Shown here: positions 26,464-39,000 of the stretch, piece after piece
How positions within the stretch are numbered: the stretch's first letter is position 1
Layout: each line of letters starts with the position of its first letter
NCBI RefSeq assembly: GCF_000264905.1
Contig: NW_006763138.1
Coordinates: 744,224 to 808,223, forward strand
DNA length: 64,000 nt
Origin: Stereum hirsutum FP-91666 SS1
Lineage: Eukaryota > Basidiomycota > Agaricomycetes > Russulales > Stereaceae
Direction of reading: 5' to 3'
Position numbers and translations under genes: made by a program
The notes under the pieces: model-generated
What the model was told of the DNA's origin: nothing
The model's database searches: none
What the model saw: only the letters and a program-made list of their open reading frames with translations

Positions 26464-29400
26464 ATGTCCGACAATCCTACATCTATGTCTGCCGGTGAGG
26501 ATGCCTCACAGATGACGCCCGCTGGGCAGACGAGTCCTCCAAAGGATCAGTCAGATCAGTCGACGACCGCTCAGCTTAATGTTCAACCCGATGATCCTGC
26601 CCTGTCTCTTCGCCAGAAAGCTCTGCTTACTCTCCGTCGTAAACCACTTGCTCCTAGCCATGCTCCGACAGTCGCTCCTACTCCGCCTCAGCGTCCTGTC
26701 TCGGACACTCCTACCATCACACTCGACTATGGCCAGGAAGAGCCCTCTGTGGCCACTAGTGCTGTCTCTAAGCCATCCAACGGCCTACCATCTTCCACTT
26801 CCGCTTCACATCCTACACCTATTCCCGAGCACTCAAGTATACCTATCATGCCTCGTTCAGATCTCCCGAACAAGCCCGAACAACCTCCGCCCGCGCAACC
26901 CTCCACCGCGGCCGATATCTCCATGCGTGAGGAAGGCGAAATCAGTGACGAAGAACCGGAACCGGAACCCAAACCTCCCCCCAAGGCTCCTGCCTCTCGC
27001 AAAGCTCCAACAAAGTCGACAGGAAATTCGTCAAGAAAGCCCAAAACACCTCCACCCCCTCCGCCAACCTCAGCATCAGCCACGAATAAAGCGCAACCGC
27101 CCAAAGCCCCAACTCCCAAGCCATCTGTTGTCATCAAGGCCGAACCAGAGTCTCCACGACCATCATTGGCGAGTCGAGTTGGTCCTCCGGCGCCCGTCAG
27201 TCCTGCTAAAACCGTCGTGGCCACTTCTCCATCATCTGCACGCAAGAGAAAGGAGCTCGTTCTCGATGAGGAACATGTTCGACCGGGTCTCAGCAGTTCG
27301 TCCAATTACCCTTCTATCCTTTGATCAAGCTATAACTCAGGCGTTGGTTTCTGTAGTGACACAGCACCAGTACAACACAGCAAAGGACACTGTGCTCGAC
27401 CTTCTCGGCTGGGGTGTGCCTCCTGAATACCTCGTTGACTGCGGCTTATCACGCGAAATCGTGTTCTACATCTTTCACGAACTGAACCTCCGACTTCCCA
27501 CCAATCTCGACACCAATGGTATCGTCCCCTACCCTCCTCCTCCGGAACTCCTAGAGTCTTTATTCCAGTTGCCTCCCGAGCCCAAGTCTCTGGGATCCGC
27601 CTCTGGTACCGCCGCGAATGGGTCGTCCCTCGACCGCCGTCGCAATTCTGCTGGCCATCCCAGTCTCCCAGCAAAGCCTCAAGGTGCGACAACTATGGAA
27701 ATCGATTATTCGCCGTCACTGAATTCTCTCTCAGTTACCGCACCCGCCTTTGTGCCCTTGAATATTCCCAAACCGTCCACGACGGCACCCGTCCTCCCGC
27801 CTCAGCCAACCGTGTCTTCCAATCTTGCTGATATGGAACAACAACGGAGACAAGAGTTGCTTGCGCGCAAAGCGGTCCAGGCCTCGCGCAAGCAGCGTAA
27901 AGACGCTACGTTACCGACATCTGCAGCTGTCACGCCTATGGAAGTCGACTCACCGTCACAACCACTTGCGCCTGCTGCTACTGTCGAAGACTTCCTCAAG
28001 ACCATTGAACCCACAACCAATACTCCTGTACCACTCGCACAGACCCACGCTAGTACGCTCATCGTGAATAGTCCCGAACGGATGGACGTCGACGATGACA
28101 TTCCTGGTCTCGGGAGTACCCATTCTTCCTTTCAGGACTATCATGCCGCCCCATCGACCTCCCGACTATCCGTGGTGACTACTCTTCCGCCACAGCAAGC
28201 GCAGGAACCAGAAGAGCCTCCTTCGAACGATTCGGCCGATCTTTCGGATGTTGCGAGTTCCTCTGGAGACCCCCAGGAGACCCCCATCTCTGCTGCAGTA
28301 GTTCCCTCGACCGACACACCTGTGGACAACAACGAGCACCCTTCGCGGAGTAGTAGCAGCAGTTCAATCCCACCCGGTTCGGCGAATGACGATGGTTTTG
28401 CTTATCCATCAGCGTATATCCCTACCGGACCTCGTCGTGGCACAAAACGTCCCGTCGCTGCCGACTTTGTCGACATCGACGGTGAACCTGGCAATAGGGC
28501 GGGACCTTCACGCCAGAACTCAACGAACGGATTTTCTCAGGGGATAGCGCACCATCCAAACCCGCATGTTCGGAGGAAGATGAACGCCGCGTCGTCACTC
28601 GGAGGAGGTTTCGCGGGACTGAGTGGCATGCGGCGATGTGTGATTGATTTGAGCGACAGCGATGACGACGAGGAGGTTGAAGGTGAACTGATGGTCGACT
28701 CTCCTGCACCGAGGCCTGCAAGTGCATCAGGGATTGTGACTGGGACTGGAACACCGAAAGTACCCTCGTTGTTAGGTGGCTTGAGCGCGCCGTCAAACGC
28801 CGCTGCACTGGAGTTGAAGATTCAGAAGATGCGTGAGGCGATTAAAGAGCGAGAAGAACAGAGGCTCAGAAAGATGTCTGCGGTATGCTTCTATTCCCAT
28901 TGTCCGCTTTTCGTGGGCTTTTCCAGAACATGCCTGACAGTACCTTGTACCTCATAGATGTCGAATCGTTCGACGCCCACGACGCCGACGCTCACACCTG
29001 CGCTGGCCGCAGGCTTTTCCCACCTGGCCTCATCGGCTCTAGCTCCCGACTCTGACATGGCCGACGCCGAGATGTTGAATGCGGACGAACCCGGGATTTT
29101 GGCGGGTATGTCGCCGATCCTCTTTTGCGTTCATTCCACTGCATGCCTTCTGCCCAAATCCGTTCATCTCGCATCCTTTTGTTTCCGTTTTCGGCTCGCG
29201 GTCCCGTAATCCTCACACGGATCGCCTCGCTGCTCCTCTTTCCCTTCCTGGCCGCGTGCCACCTGATCCTTTATGTGCTAACTTTGGATATCTCGTAACC
29301 TTATCCACGACAGCTTCTGAGACTGAACTCGTGTCGCCCGCGCCGCCACTAGCCCAACGCGATCTGTCGTCACAATCGCCTCGACCTGCGAATTCGGCAG

Positions 29401-30684
29401 CTCCGCACCACATCCCAGACGAACAAGGCAAGCGCCCATACCCTTTCGCTCCGTCTCCACCCGCCTCGTTCGTTCCATAGTCGTTGACCCACCTGTCCCT
29501 TTCCCTCTCTTCGCTTTTCCATTCTTCCCTTCATTTGGAATGTTCTCTTCGGGTGGTCCCCATTTGGTCATCCTGGTTCGTTTGTCCATTTTTACGTGTG
29601 GCACTCGCTGCTCAGTTCTCACGGCTGAGGCTCAACAAGAACAAGTGGCAAGGATCCCTTTCACCCTTTCGTATCCGACACAAACCGATCTCCTCTGATT
29701 GCTGTCCTTCTGCTCTATATTATTGCTTCTCGGCCGTTTACGCATCTCAAATTTCGCTGTGCTTCTCACAACAATGTTTTTCTTTCTTGGATCATTCGTT
29801 CTTGTCATTCGGTATCCTTTGTCTGTCTGTTTTTCTTCTTCTTCTTTTGTTTGCCGTCTCTCTTCTGGTCTCCTCCCCCTTCTAGGTCTCACCCGAGTCA
29901 GCGCAGCAGCGCCACGCAAGCGTCGATGCACCCGCATCGGCCGAGGTATGTGCTCCCCGACGTCTTTCGCTGAAGGCCTACAGCTAGATGTCATAGCCCC
30001 TATCATACTCCTACTCACGCTTTCCTGGAACCCTCGTCTCTTACCAGGAGCCCAACACGGCCGTTACCGCCAACTCGCTGGAAGTTCATCCTCACTTCAA
30101 GCCCTATAGCTCAATATTCTCGTCTTACCCACTCCTTCCTCTCGAAGTGTCTTCTGGTGCCGTGTCAACGTTTCCCAACAACAATGCGACGGCCAGGCCT
30201 CCATCTCTACCTGACTTGCAGCCGCTTAAGTATCAGACTTTTATTCGGACTCTATCTAGTCAACAGCTCCAAGACGCACGGCTCTGCCAATACGAGGTCC
30301 CTGGCGGAGGTGAATGTCGGGATGCTCAATGCGAAGACCTTCACCTGAGCCGGATGCCGGCCGAACCCAGCGGTGCGCCCCCTCCTCATCTCTTGCATGC
30401 ACCCTCATCTTTCGTTGTCTTATCCCACCTCTCCACCCTGGGTTCCATTCGTGTCAATGCTCTTCTATCTCCCCTTGTTCTTTTTCCCCTTGAGTACAGA
30501 TGAAGAGACCGCAAGCTACCTTCACGGAGCTCTTCCGGGAGATCTCCAGTCGCGGGTCGGGCCAAGTCGACTGCTAGAAGAACTCCGACAAGCACGAACT
30601 AGTCAATCACCAGCTGGCCTCGATGCACGCGTAGGCGCGGTTTGGGCGACTTTGTTTGGACCTGTGGCAGCATCGGCGCAATGA
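26464..30684 (+). CDS. Red1/ZFC3H1-type zinc-finger protein, nuclear RNA surveillance
   Basis: Predicted 1071 residues. Exons: 26464-27276, 27341-28882, 28958-29105, 29314-29427, 29616-29644, 29886-29945, 30048-30372, 30500-30684. The C-terminus has LCQYEVPGGGECRDAQCEDL followed by H, a CX9CX4CX3H finger near residues 982-1001. It matches the small zf-C3H1 finger of S. pombe Red1 and human ZFC3H1, scaffolds linking the Mtr4-like helicase to poly(A) factors and the exosome. Supporting features are an EEGEISDEEPEPEP acidic motif, a long disordered body and a conserved-looking coiled coil (ALELKIQKMREAIKEREEQ). The junction 27276/27341 switches frame (donor GTTCGA). The exon 4 donor is GC (AAG|GCAAGC). 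The 29-nt exon 5 and the long introns around it are the least certain part. Function is inferred from the finger. Confidence 0.72.
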
Positions 30685-31868
30685 GTCGACAGCGATGACC
30701 GACGTTTGGCGCGGCGCCTGAAGACAGACGACGCGAGACCTTGGTTCGGATGGGTTGCAGGGCGCGCGTTTTGTGGCCCCGCCGGGGTTAATCGGCGCCA
30801 GCTCGAGGGGACGAGCGAGCGCCTCGAGCTGTGACCATGGCGACGGGGCTATCAAAGCGTGCGAGCGAGCGAGGACGTCTTTGTCGGCTATCGTCTCCGG
30901 GAGGAGGTTGACGAGGAGGTCGAGTCGGGCTCGGCGGCGCAAAGAGGGGCGTAGAAGGGCTGCGGTAGTGGTACACATGATGACGAAAGAGACATTTACG
31001 GGTGGCAGGAAAAGAGCGCTTGTGGGCGCCCTCGGGGGGATTCCCCCGAGATATGCAGCGAGAAGAGGCGCGGACTGGGTGGTTGTACTGGATTGATTGT
31101 ATTCGAGGCTGTTTCTTTCTTTCTTCTTGTTTGCGATGATGTATATGATGATGAATTCGGAAGTGAATTGGCTATCAGCTGTTTTGTGTGTGTGGGGGGC
31201 GTGGGGACGTGGATCGAGGCCACGTCTGATGGACGGATTCGGACTGCTGCATTGTTTCCCTGCGCAATCAAAGGAGGGCATTGAATCGCCGGAGGAGGCT
31301 GGCCGGGCGTCTGTGGATGTGAAATTGTAGTGCCGAGGAGGGACGGAAATGGGGTGGGGGATGAGTGTGGCCGGGAAAGGAGTGATGGCTGCCGAATTGA
31401 GTGATTTGTCAGGGGATGGAGCGTGGGAGGGCATGTATCCGAATCGGGGGGTGTGTGGCGCTGTTTGTGTGAGTGGTCCGTTCCTGGCGTTTCCCCCTTT
31501 TATGATAAGCACCAGGCTAGAGGCCCCAGCCGTCCATCGTCCACCTCCCTTTTTTGCCCTCGTCCTCTTTCAGCACTTCCTCCGCCTGCCTTTTCCGGCC
31601 TCCAAATCCACACCTCCCATACTCCGCTCCAAGCCGCCGCACACAGCGACCGTCCCTCCTAGCTCGTCGTACAGCGCATCGCTCTAGCCGTACGTGCCCT
31701 CTGCCTATTTTTCCCGACGCGCGTCGTCGTCCTCGTCGTCGTTGCCGTTCCCGGAACACTGCTGACTGTGTTCCTTCTCTTTCCTTTTCCAACAACGCGG
31801 CGTCCCACACCGTCCTCCTTCCTCTTCGGGCACACAGAACGTTCACCGACATCGTCCCGCCCTTCGCC
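30685..31868. other. Intergenic, Red1-like 3' end to MADS-box gene
   Basis: A 301-codon minus-strand ORF here (30607-31512) overlaps the end of the Red1-like gene and shows no family motif, so I do not call it. From about 31500 to 31868 the + strand is CT-rich with several CGTCGTC runs, probably the long 5' leader of the MADS gene. An open frame continues upstream of its ATG but lacks protein character. Confidence 0.5.
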
Positions 31869-32983
31869 ATGCCCGTCGAGCCCTCCATCCCGCCCCCGCC
31901 GCCCCCGCAGGACCAGTTCATCGCCGATCAGGACGCCGCCGACAGCGGCGCCGACGACGACGATGACTCCGACAAGGCAAAGGGAGAGAAGAAGGCCGGC
32001 CGTCGCAAGATTAAGATCGAATTCATCCAGGATAAATCGAGGAGGCACATCACATTCTCAAAAAGGAAGGCTGGTCAGTACTCCGCGTCGTTTACCGTTC
32101 CCGACATGTTCCCCTCTTTGCTCATCGCTGTCGCACATCCCCGCTTCCGCGTCTGCAGGTATTATGAAAAAGGTTTGTTCTTCTCGCACTTCGCGTCCCG
32201 TTTCGTCACGTCTTATGTTTTGCTTCCGTCGCGTCCTAGGCCTACGAGCTTTCTACCCTCACTGGCACACAGGTGCTTCTGCTCGTCGTCTCCGAGACCG
32301 GCTTGGTCTACACGTTCACCACCGCCAAGCTGCAACCCCTCGTCACGCAGCCAGAGGGCAAGAACCTCATCCAAGCATGTCTTAACGCTCCTCATGGCCA
32401 ACTTCCGTCCTCCATGCCCATTGGGCAGCCACTTGGGCGTGCCGCATCCATGGGTGGCCCCCACCACAGCAACGTCCCAGGTGGTCTCTCCATCGGTGCA
32501 GGCAAGGATGACGGCGACGACGGCGATGGTGAAGGTGACCGTCCGGGCAAGCGCCGACGTCGTGCATCTACAGCGGGTGGTCGCAACACTCGCAACAGCG
32601 CATCTGCTGCTGTTAACCCTCCACAATCCCCGCACAGTCCAGCACAGCCGGGCGCTCCTCCTCTCTCCATCCCTCAAGGAGGTCAGCACCCCGGCGCATC
32701 CCAGCCGCAGTCTGCCATGCCCATCGGTCCTTCGCCCACCTCTGCTTCACCATCCCAGGCACCCACGTCTCCTCACTATGCTCATTCCAGTCCAAACACT
32801 ACGTACCATACCGCGCCTGGCCAGGAAATATATCCCGGTCAGCAGGGCGGACTGATGGCGCCCCCACAAGGACCACCAGGTGGCCAGTACCCATCGTTCA
32901 ATGCCCCTGGACAAGGAGCTGCGACGGGGCATTGGCCGCATGGGACCAGTACAGTTCAGGGTGGAAACTATGGGAGGCGGTGA
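31869..32983 (+). CDS. MCM1: MADS-box (SRF-type) transcription factor, Mcm1 homologue
   Basis: Predicted 320-residue nuclear factor. Exons: 31869-32073, 32159-32172, 32240-32983. The MADS box spans residues ~45-101: RRKIKIEFIQDKSRRHITFS, KRKAG, then IMKK and AYELSTLTGTQVLLLVVSET, followed by the SAM-like extension GLVYTFTTAKLQPLV and EGKNLIQACLNAP. This is the SRF/Mcm1 subtype, which binds CArG-like sites with partners to control cell cycle, mating and development. A 14-nt micro-exon encodes the GIMKK core and is needed to join two frames. An acidic run of aspartates precedes the box. The rest is Gln/Pro/Ser-rich and likely an activation region. The ATG at 31869 gives a short Pro-rich leader; the open frame continues upstream but has no similarity. 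Confidence 0.93.
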
Positions 32984-35900
32984 GGGAGGAGAGTGGTGAA
33001 ATTGTTGCTCATGTTTCGTCGTTGATTATCGTTTATTTGGTCCCCATCTTCTTGCTATCCTTTTCTTGTCGTCGTCTCGCGCAAATATATGTCCAGGTCG
33101 GAGGTCGGTTCCCAACCATTGTATTCATATGATGCCTACGTTCTCTTTTTCTTCTTCCTTTCTGTTGTTCGTGCCTGTCTGCCTTTTCCCCTCATGAAGA
33201 TACGCTCGCCTCGCCTACAACGTCGTTGCCCCTTGTCCTTCGTGTTTCTTCTCTCCCGCTTTGTGGTCCAGGTTGTACAGCTGTATATGTCCCTTTGCTT
33301 TTTCTTTACACTTCGCCTTCACGTATACTCCTTTCGAATTCGAACCGACCGTGTGGTTAACGTACGTACGTATACTGTCTCTGTCTCTGGCCATGCCACG
33401 TTCCGACCCCAAGAATGATCCTTTCAGTCGAGTACATCTGTACAGGCTGTTGTGCAACAAATTCGCTTTTCGCCTCATGCCTGAGTGACGACCTTAGCAT
33501 GCATGTGCGTTTTCCGACCTAGACGGAGGAAGGATCGTCATTCATACATGATTACCCTTCCCGCATCTGCATTCTTCACCCACGTCGTCGCCATTATGAC
33601 GATGAGTAGCTCGGATCTCAAAACATGCTGCATATTGAACTTAATGAATGAACGATAATTGCCACCGACCCGAGATGTGACATGTATATGCGCATCCCTT
33701 CGATCGAGACGAGCGAAAGGGGACTCGGAGTGAACCTGAACACGGTGCAGAGGGTGGCATGGCATGGCATGCTTCCACTGGACCGAGATCTCAGATGAAA
33801 TCGCCGGATGCGTGCCAGACATTATTTAAATAATATTAATGGGGGTCTGTTTCGATTGCATACTTTGCTATCCTTCCGGGTTTGAACGCCATGAACAAGG
33901 AAGAGGTCCGCGATGATGGGCGCCAGTCAGGACGCCTTTCCGAGCGTGCCACTCGAACCGGGCTTCACGGCAGCTGCAGTGGCACAAGCACTGTACTAAT
34001 AGTAACAGCATACTAATGGCGTCGGGGGGTCAAGTTGTGTCAGACTAAGAACTATCCTGAATTGAATGAGCTCCCTACGCATTAATCAGGCGCAGCCCCC
34101 ATTCTCAATCAAATAATCGTCTCGGAACTGACCAAGGTCCAACTCAAACAAAGCCTGGCCTGCACTAAGCAGCAGGTGTCCCGTCATGCATCATACATCA
34201 TGATGCATGACCCTGAGGAAACACAGCACCCCGCACCGGCCACGACGATCTCTCAGCTGGGCGGCGAATAGCCCTCTCTAAGTGCGAACGCGAAAATATA
34301 AATATATATACATAGCACTTAGAGTTCCAAAGCTTGAGTAAGAACTGTAGTAAAAACGGGAAACGCTGACACGGATGAATGACGCGTTGGCGTCCTGGCT
34401 CGGGAATCCTCGTTCCTCGTCCATCATGTCCATGTCCACGCCCCCCGCGCTATGCGGTGAGAAGAAACACAAAAGACTGAGAGAAACGAAACCCTCCCGG
34501 ACCGGGCCTGGCCTATGTAAGTCGCAAGCAGGCCCAACAGAGCTCGAAACGGAATGTCTGTCTGGCAAAGTAGCACGGTGGAGAATCGAATCGAATCGAA
34601 AACAAACGCTGGTAGTTCCCGGGCGCGGCGTAGGCGCAAGGACTGGCGGTGGCCTGAAACAAACTTCAAGCTTCACTCTCATCGCTCGAACTCTCACGCC
34701 GCCGACGAGGCCAACCCAATGACGATGGGCTTCACTAGCTGCTTTACTACTTACGACGCACAGTTGACGAGCGACGTACAGCCCTCCGCGCCTATTCGGG
34801 CCATCCATTGGCTCTTTGCGTCCGACCGGTTTCGAAAGAGGGACGCTCTCAGCTTGCTGATGCCTGATGCGGCGAGCGTCGAGAGTTCACGGAACCGATC
34901 ACCTGGAACGCGGGATCGTGATGGACGGGAAAGTTAAATCCATATGTAGTAGCGTGATGTGGTCATGGGTCTGAGGTCCTCGAGGGCGAGCCAGAGGGTG
35001 GCAGAAGGTGGCAGAGTGGCTGGATCTTTGGTTGGATGCATGGTAAGTTGAACGCTCGAAGCTCCTCCAAGGCGAGGCATCGAAAATGGACCGAGTTTGG
35101 GAAAAGATCCGCAGGGCGTGAGATGTAGAAGATATGATATGTTCGGCTGGACGAAAAGGGCGAGACGGAGAGATGAAATAGGAGAACTGTAAAACATGCA
35201 TACACGCATGGCTTGCACGCTGCAGGAAGATAGTCCAGAACGGGAGAACATGATACGCGTACGTACATCCTGCCATGTCAATACAGCGTACGAGACGGAT
35301 CCGAAGAGAAGATCATGGGAACAGGACGACTTCCACATCGCCCCAAACAAGCACGGTAGGCTCCTAGTCCCGATCCGCACAAATGTACGCCACCTAAACA
35401 CCGACCTGCTCGCGACGCGCTCGCCGAACTTTGCAACAGCGTGAACGCGTCCACGGAAGGTTTGATGCCAAACTGGCCAATACCAGGTCCGGTGCTCACC
35501 TCGCTCTGCTCGCCGCTGGCTAATCTGCAGCTGGGGGATCTTCTCCCGGCCCAAAAGGATCCATTGCGATGAAGTTTTTTTGAGCCTGATAACACCATTG
35601 GAGGAGGTCACGTTAAGATGGGCGGCGTGAGAGGCAGCTCAAAGATGGTGGCGTAGACGCAGTGCCACGCAGTATGTACTGCAGGCATGATGATGGAATG
35701 CGCACGACAAAAATGACCCGGCGAGTGATAAGCGCAGAGATTGAGCGGCTGTATCGTCGCGATGTTCCAAGCGGGATTCCGTGCACGATTTGGGCGGACA
35801 AAGGAGGGGAAAGCTTGAGGAAAGCGCAGCGGCTACTGATCCAAGAAGTACGCCACAAATGCCTACTTGGGGTTGGGTATTCGAAACGACCATCCAGCCA

Positions 35901-36021
35901 TCCGTACAACGTCCGACCTCGAGCACACACTCCTCGTCCAAGGTAGCTACGCGGGAAAGCGACCCACCCACTCACCCAGCCATCCTCGCCCTGACCGTAC
36001 ACCGTGACCAGACTTTCGCAC
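32984..36021. other. 3 kb convergent region with no supported gene
   Basis: The first ~450 nt (to about 33430) are T/C-rich and probably the MADS 3' UTR. Beyond that, ORFs of up to 225 codons exist on both strands (e.g. 34934-35611, -), but none has a known motif, splice support or biased composition. A near-palindrome CATGCATCATACATCATGATG lies near 34184-34208. No tRNA, snRNA or 5S pattern was recognised. This is unusually empty for a window with a gene about every 3 kb, so an unrecognised ncRNA or lineage-specific gene is possible. Confidence 0.45.
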
Positions 36022-39000
36022 TCAGCTCGGTTTCCAGGCGCAAAAGACACGGATCACCCTACTCAACCGTTGCGGTGGGGACTTCAGCTTGACCTCGGCA
36101 TCGTTGCTTGGTGGCTCCGCCATCTTGCCGTGTCCACGATCGATAGATGTGCTCCTTCTGAGGACAGCCCCGGTGCTAGCACGATGACCAGTGTGACGCA
36201 CGGCGGAATGGGCGATAACAGGGGCTGAGGCGGCGGATGAATATGCTCTTTGACGAACGGCTGGAGATCTGGAGGGACGGCGCTTCGCGCGTTCTTGAGC
36301 CTGATGTTCGTCCCATTTCGCGCAGGCGATGTCGAAAGACTTGCGCTCTGGTGTTCGTGTTACGGGAGGAAGAGGCCAGAGAAATGACCCAGCGATGCAC
36401 GATGACAGGTCGATGCTGTCGAACATGTCCCTGAGAAGATTGGACGGTTAGCATTGCATCAAAGGTAACATAGGACCAAAGCCCCCGAGAGAAAATCGGC
36501 AGACGCGACAGACGAAGAAGAAAAGACTCACATCTCAAAGTACGACAGAAGGACGTCGAACTCCGCTCGCGACATCTTCATCACCTCGTCCTTATAATCC
36601 ATCCCAGCATCCTCACCCCCATTCTCCAAAGACGATGACGGCGCCGCATCCCTCTCCCTCTCCCTCTGCACATCCAACTGCCCAATCGTCCTATCCCTAT
36701 CCCTCCGTCTCACCGTCCTCGCCTTCTCCGCCTCCCGAAACTCCAAAACCCAAGCCCACATAGCCTCCGCACACGCCAAAATCTCCGTCACTCTTATCGA
36801 CAAGTGGAGATGCAACGTCTTCAGGTCCATATCCAAGTGCCGGTTCGGAAGCCGGTTCACGCGAAACGCCGCTCTATCGTAAGCCTCCTGCTCCGCGGCC
36901 TGCAGACTGAGACCGCTGATGCTGATCGAGGATACGTTTGAGGAGGACGAAGAAGGTAAAGCCTGGGGTTCGGCGTGTAGCGCAGAAGGAAAGCTCAAGG
37001 GGAAAGGGGCGGAGAGTGAAACGGGGGACTGGGCCACGCTGGTGCTGTGTCCGTCGGGGAATATGAGGGAGCTCTTTGTTTGGGTGGGAGAGCGGGTGTG
37101 GTTGGGAGGGATGGGTGGCGCTCGGGCTTCGTCGAGGACGACGTAGGACTGCATTTGGCCTAGGATGTCGCGACCTTTGATGAACGTGGAGGAAGTCGGG
37201 GTGAGAGCGACCGAGCTCGAGGATGTTGGTCTGGACGTGATATTCTCAGAGTGGAGACGGGGTAATGATGGTCGCGAGCGACGAAAGTGGCCGCCATCGC
37301 TGATGCTGGCCTTGATCGTGGACGGTTGGCGAGGATGGTGTGCAGTGAGGGAAGGTGAGAGCAGTTCACCGTCAGAGTCCAGGTCACTGTCGGCGTAATC
37401 GCTGGTAGCTTGTGGGTATGTCGGTCTCTGCTGTGTTGCCGCCCGCGGAGGAAACATATACATAATAGGTGAATGTGTCCGTACATCTGTGGCAGAACTG
37501 GTCAACGGAAACGTTCACACAGTCTAGGAGAAGGATGATCATCTTACCTGTGAAATACAAGGGTAGCGAGTTCGATAGCAATGATAAAGGAAACATATTG
37601 ATAAAACGAGAAGAATGCATCTCGGTGTATATGTGTTCCAGCAAAGAGTGGTCCCTCGGATTACGAGGGACCGGAGGGGAAGGCAGTATTAGTGGCGAGG
37701 GTGCATCCTCGGAGGTTAGAGTAGAAAGAGGTTTGACGACATGAGCGCCAGGAAGACTGGGAGAGGAAGAAACGGAAGATAGAGGTGTCCCAGGTGCTCG
37801 TGATGACGTCGAAGTCCGCGCCGTCGTTAACGTAGAGATAGTTGAGATCGAGAGAGGATTAGAGTGATGTGACGGCGAGAAGAAGCTAGACGATTGTGTG
37901 CTCGTGGAACCTCTGCTCGATTGTGGTCGAGTAGACTGTCGAGGAGGATGATCCTCCGATAGTTTTATGGGTATAGGAAGGGGTGATAGGGGTGGTGTCG
38001 ACGAAGCTCGCGTGGGCTCGTAATTCTTGCCCGGGAAGAACAGGTCTTCTTCAATCATCTGAACGTACGGTATGGATGGTCACACAAGGGCCCAGACAGA
38101 GATGTCAAGCGGAAGACTTACCTCGAAGGCCGCACCTGGCTTCATTACCCGCACGATCTCCTCCAACAAGGCGTCCCACTAAATGCCTCACGTATCAATA
38201 AGATATCAGCCTACATGAGATGGAAAAGCATACCTTATCCTCGGGTATACCGTGTGCGAGACGTTTTATGTGTCTAGAGAATAAACGTTCAGGGGACGCC
38301 CTGCCTTACGCAAAGTGGCGGAAAACCTACACAAAATCGAATTCTTCATTCGGGAACGGAAGACCGTCCAGACTGGAAGATGGAAGTTAATGAGCTAATT
38401 GAAGTATAAACAAGACCAATAGCTAGACGGACCAGTTCACATGAACCCATGTTATTCGTGATCCAAGATCAGACCGTAATTGGGACAGATTAGGTTGCAA
38501 TGGGACAAGGTCGACTCCTGGTGGACCATGATCAGTAGTTATTTTTGGCCGTAAAAAGGATCGCCACACACCAACAAACTCGCAACGCTGGAAAAGGGAT
38601 AGTTGAGATGGATGAGATTATAGCCTACAAACATGAACAGAGATAGGGTACATACCCGCCATAATTTGGCACAGTCGAGGATCCAACTTCCAGTACCTTT
38701 GCGAAGGTTAGCGACAAGGGTACAAACGTAAGTTTTGGAAATGGCGCATCGATGTACGTACCACACCCAAGATCAAGGCTGATGTACAAATTGTATTAGT
38801 AGGACAGCATGCAGCTGACAGGAAAAGGACGTACACTTTTGCTGGTGGGGTTTCGAATACATGGAACGTTACACTCTCACACAAACTCTTACAGAAGGCT
38901 GTCTCCCAGACATCACTGCATTGACAATGATAGTAATTTGAGTGGCCACTTCCATCAATTAGGACGAATAGATATACGCACTGATCCACAACAGACCGCT

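Noticed and set aside
30607..31512. 301-codon minus-strand ORF
   Set aside because: It overlaps the last exon of the Red1-like gene, has no recognisable domain and its composition mirrors the opposite strand.
31554..31868. Upstream extension of the MADS-box ORF to 31554
   Set aside because: The added residues are low-complexity products of a CT/CG-rich leader with no similarity; the ATG at 31869 starts a normal Mcm1 N-terminus.
34934..35611. 225-codon minus-strand ORF in the gene-poor region
   Set aside because: No family signal, no coherent hydrophobic or charge pattern, and other frames in the area are similarly open.
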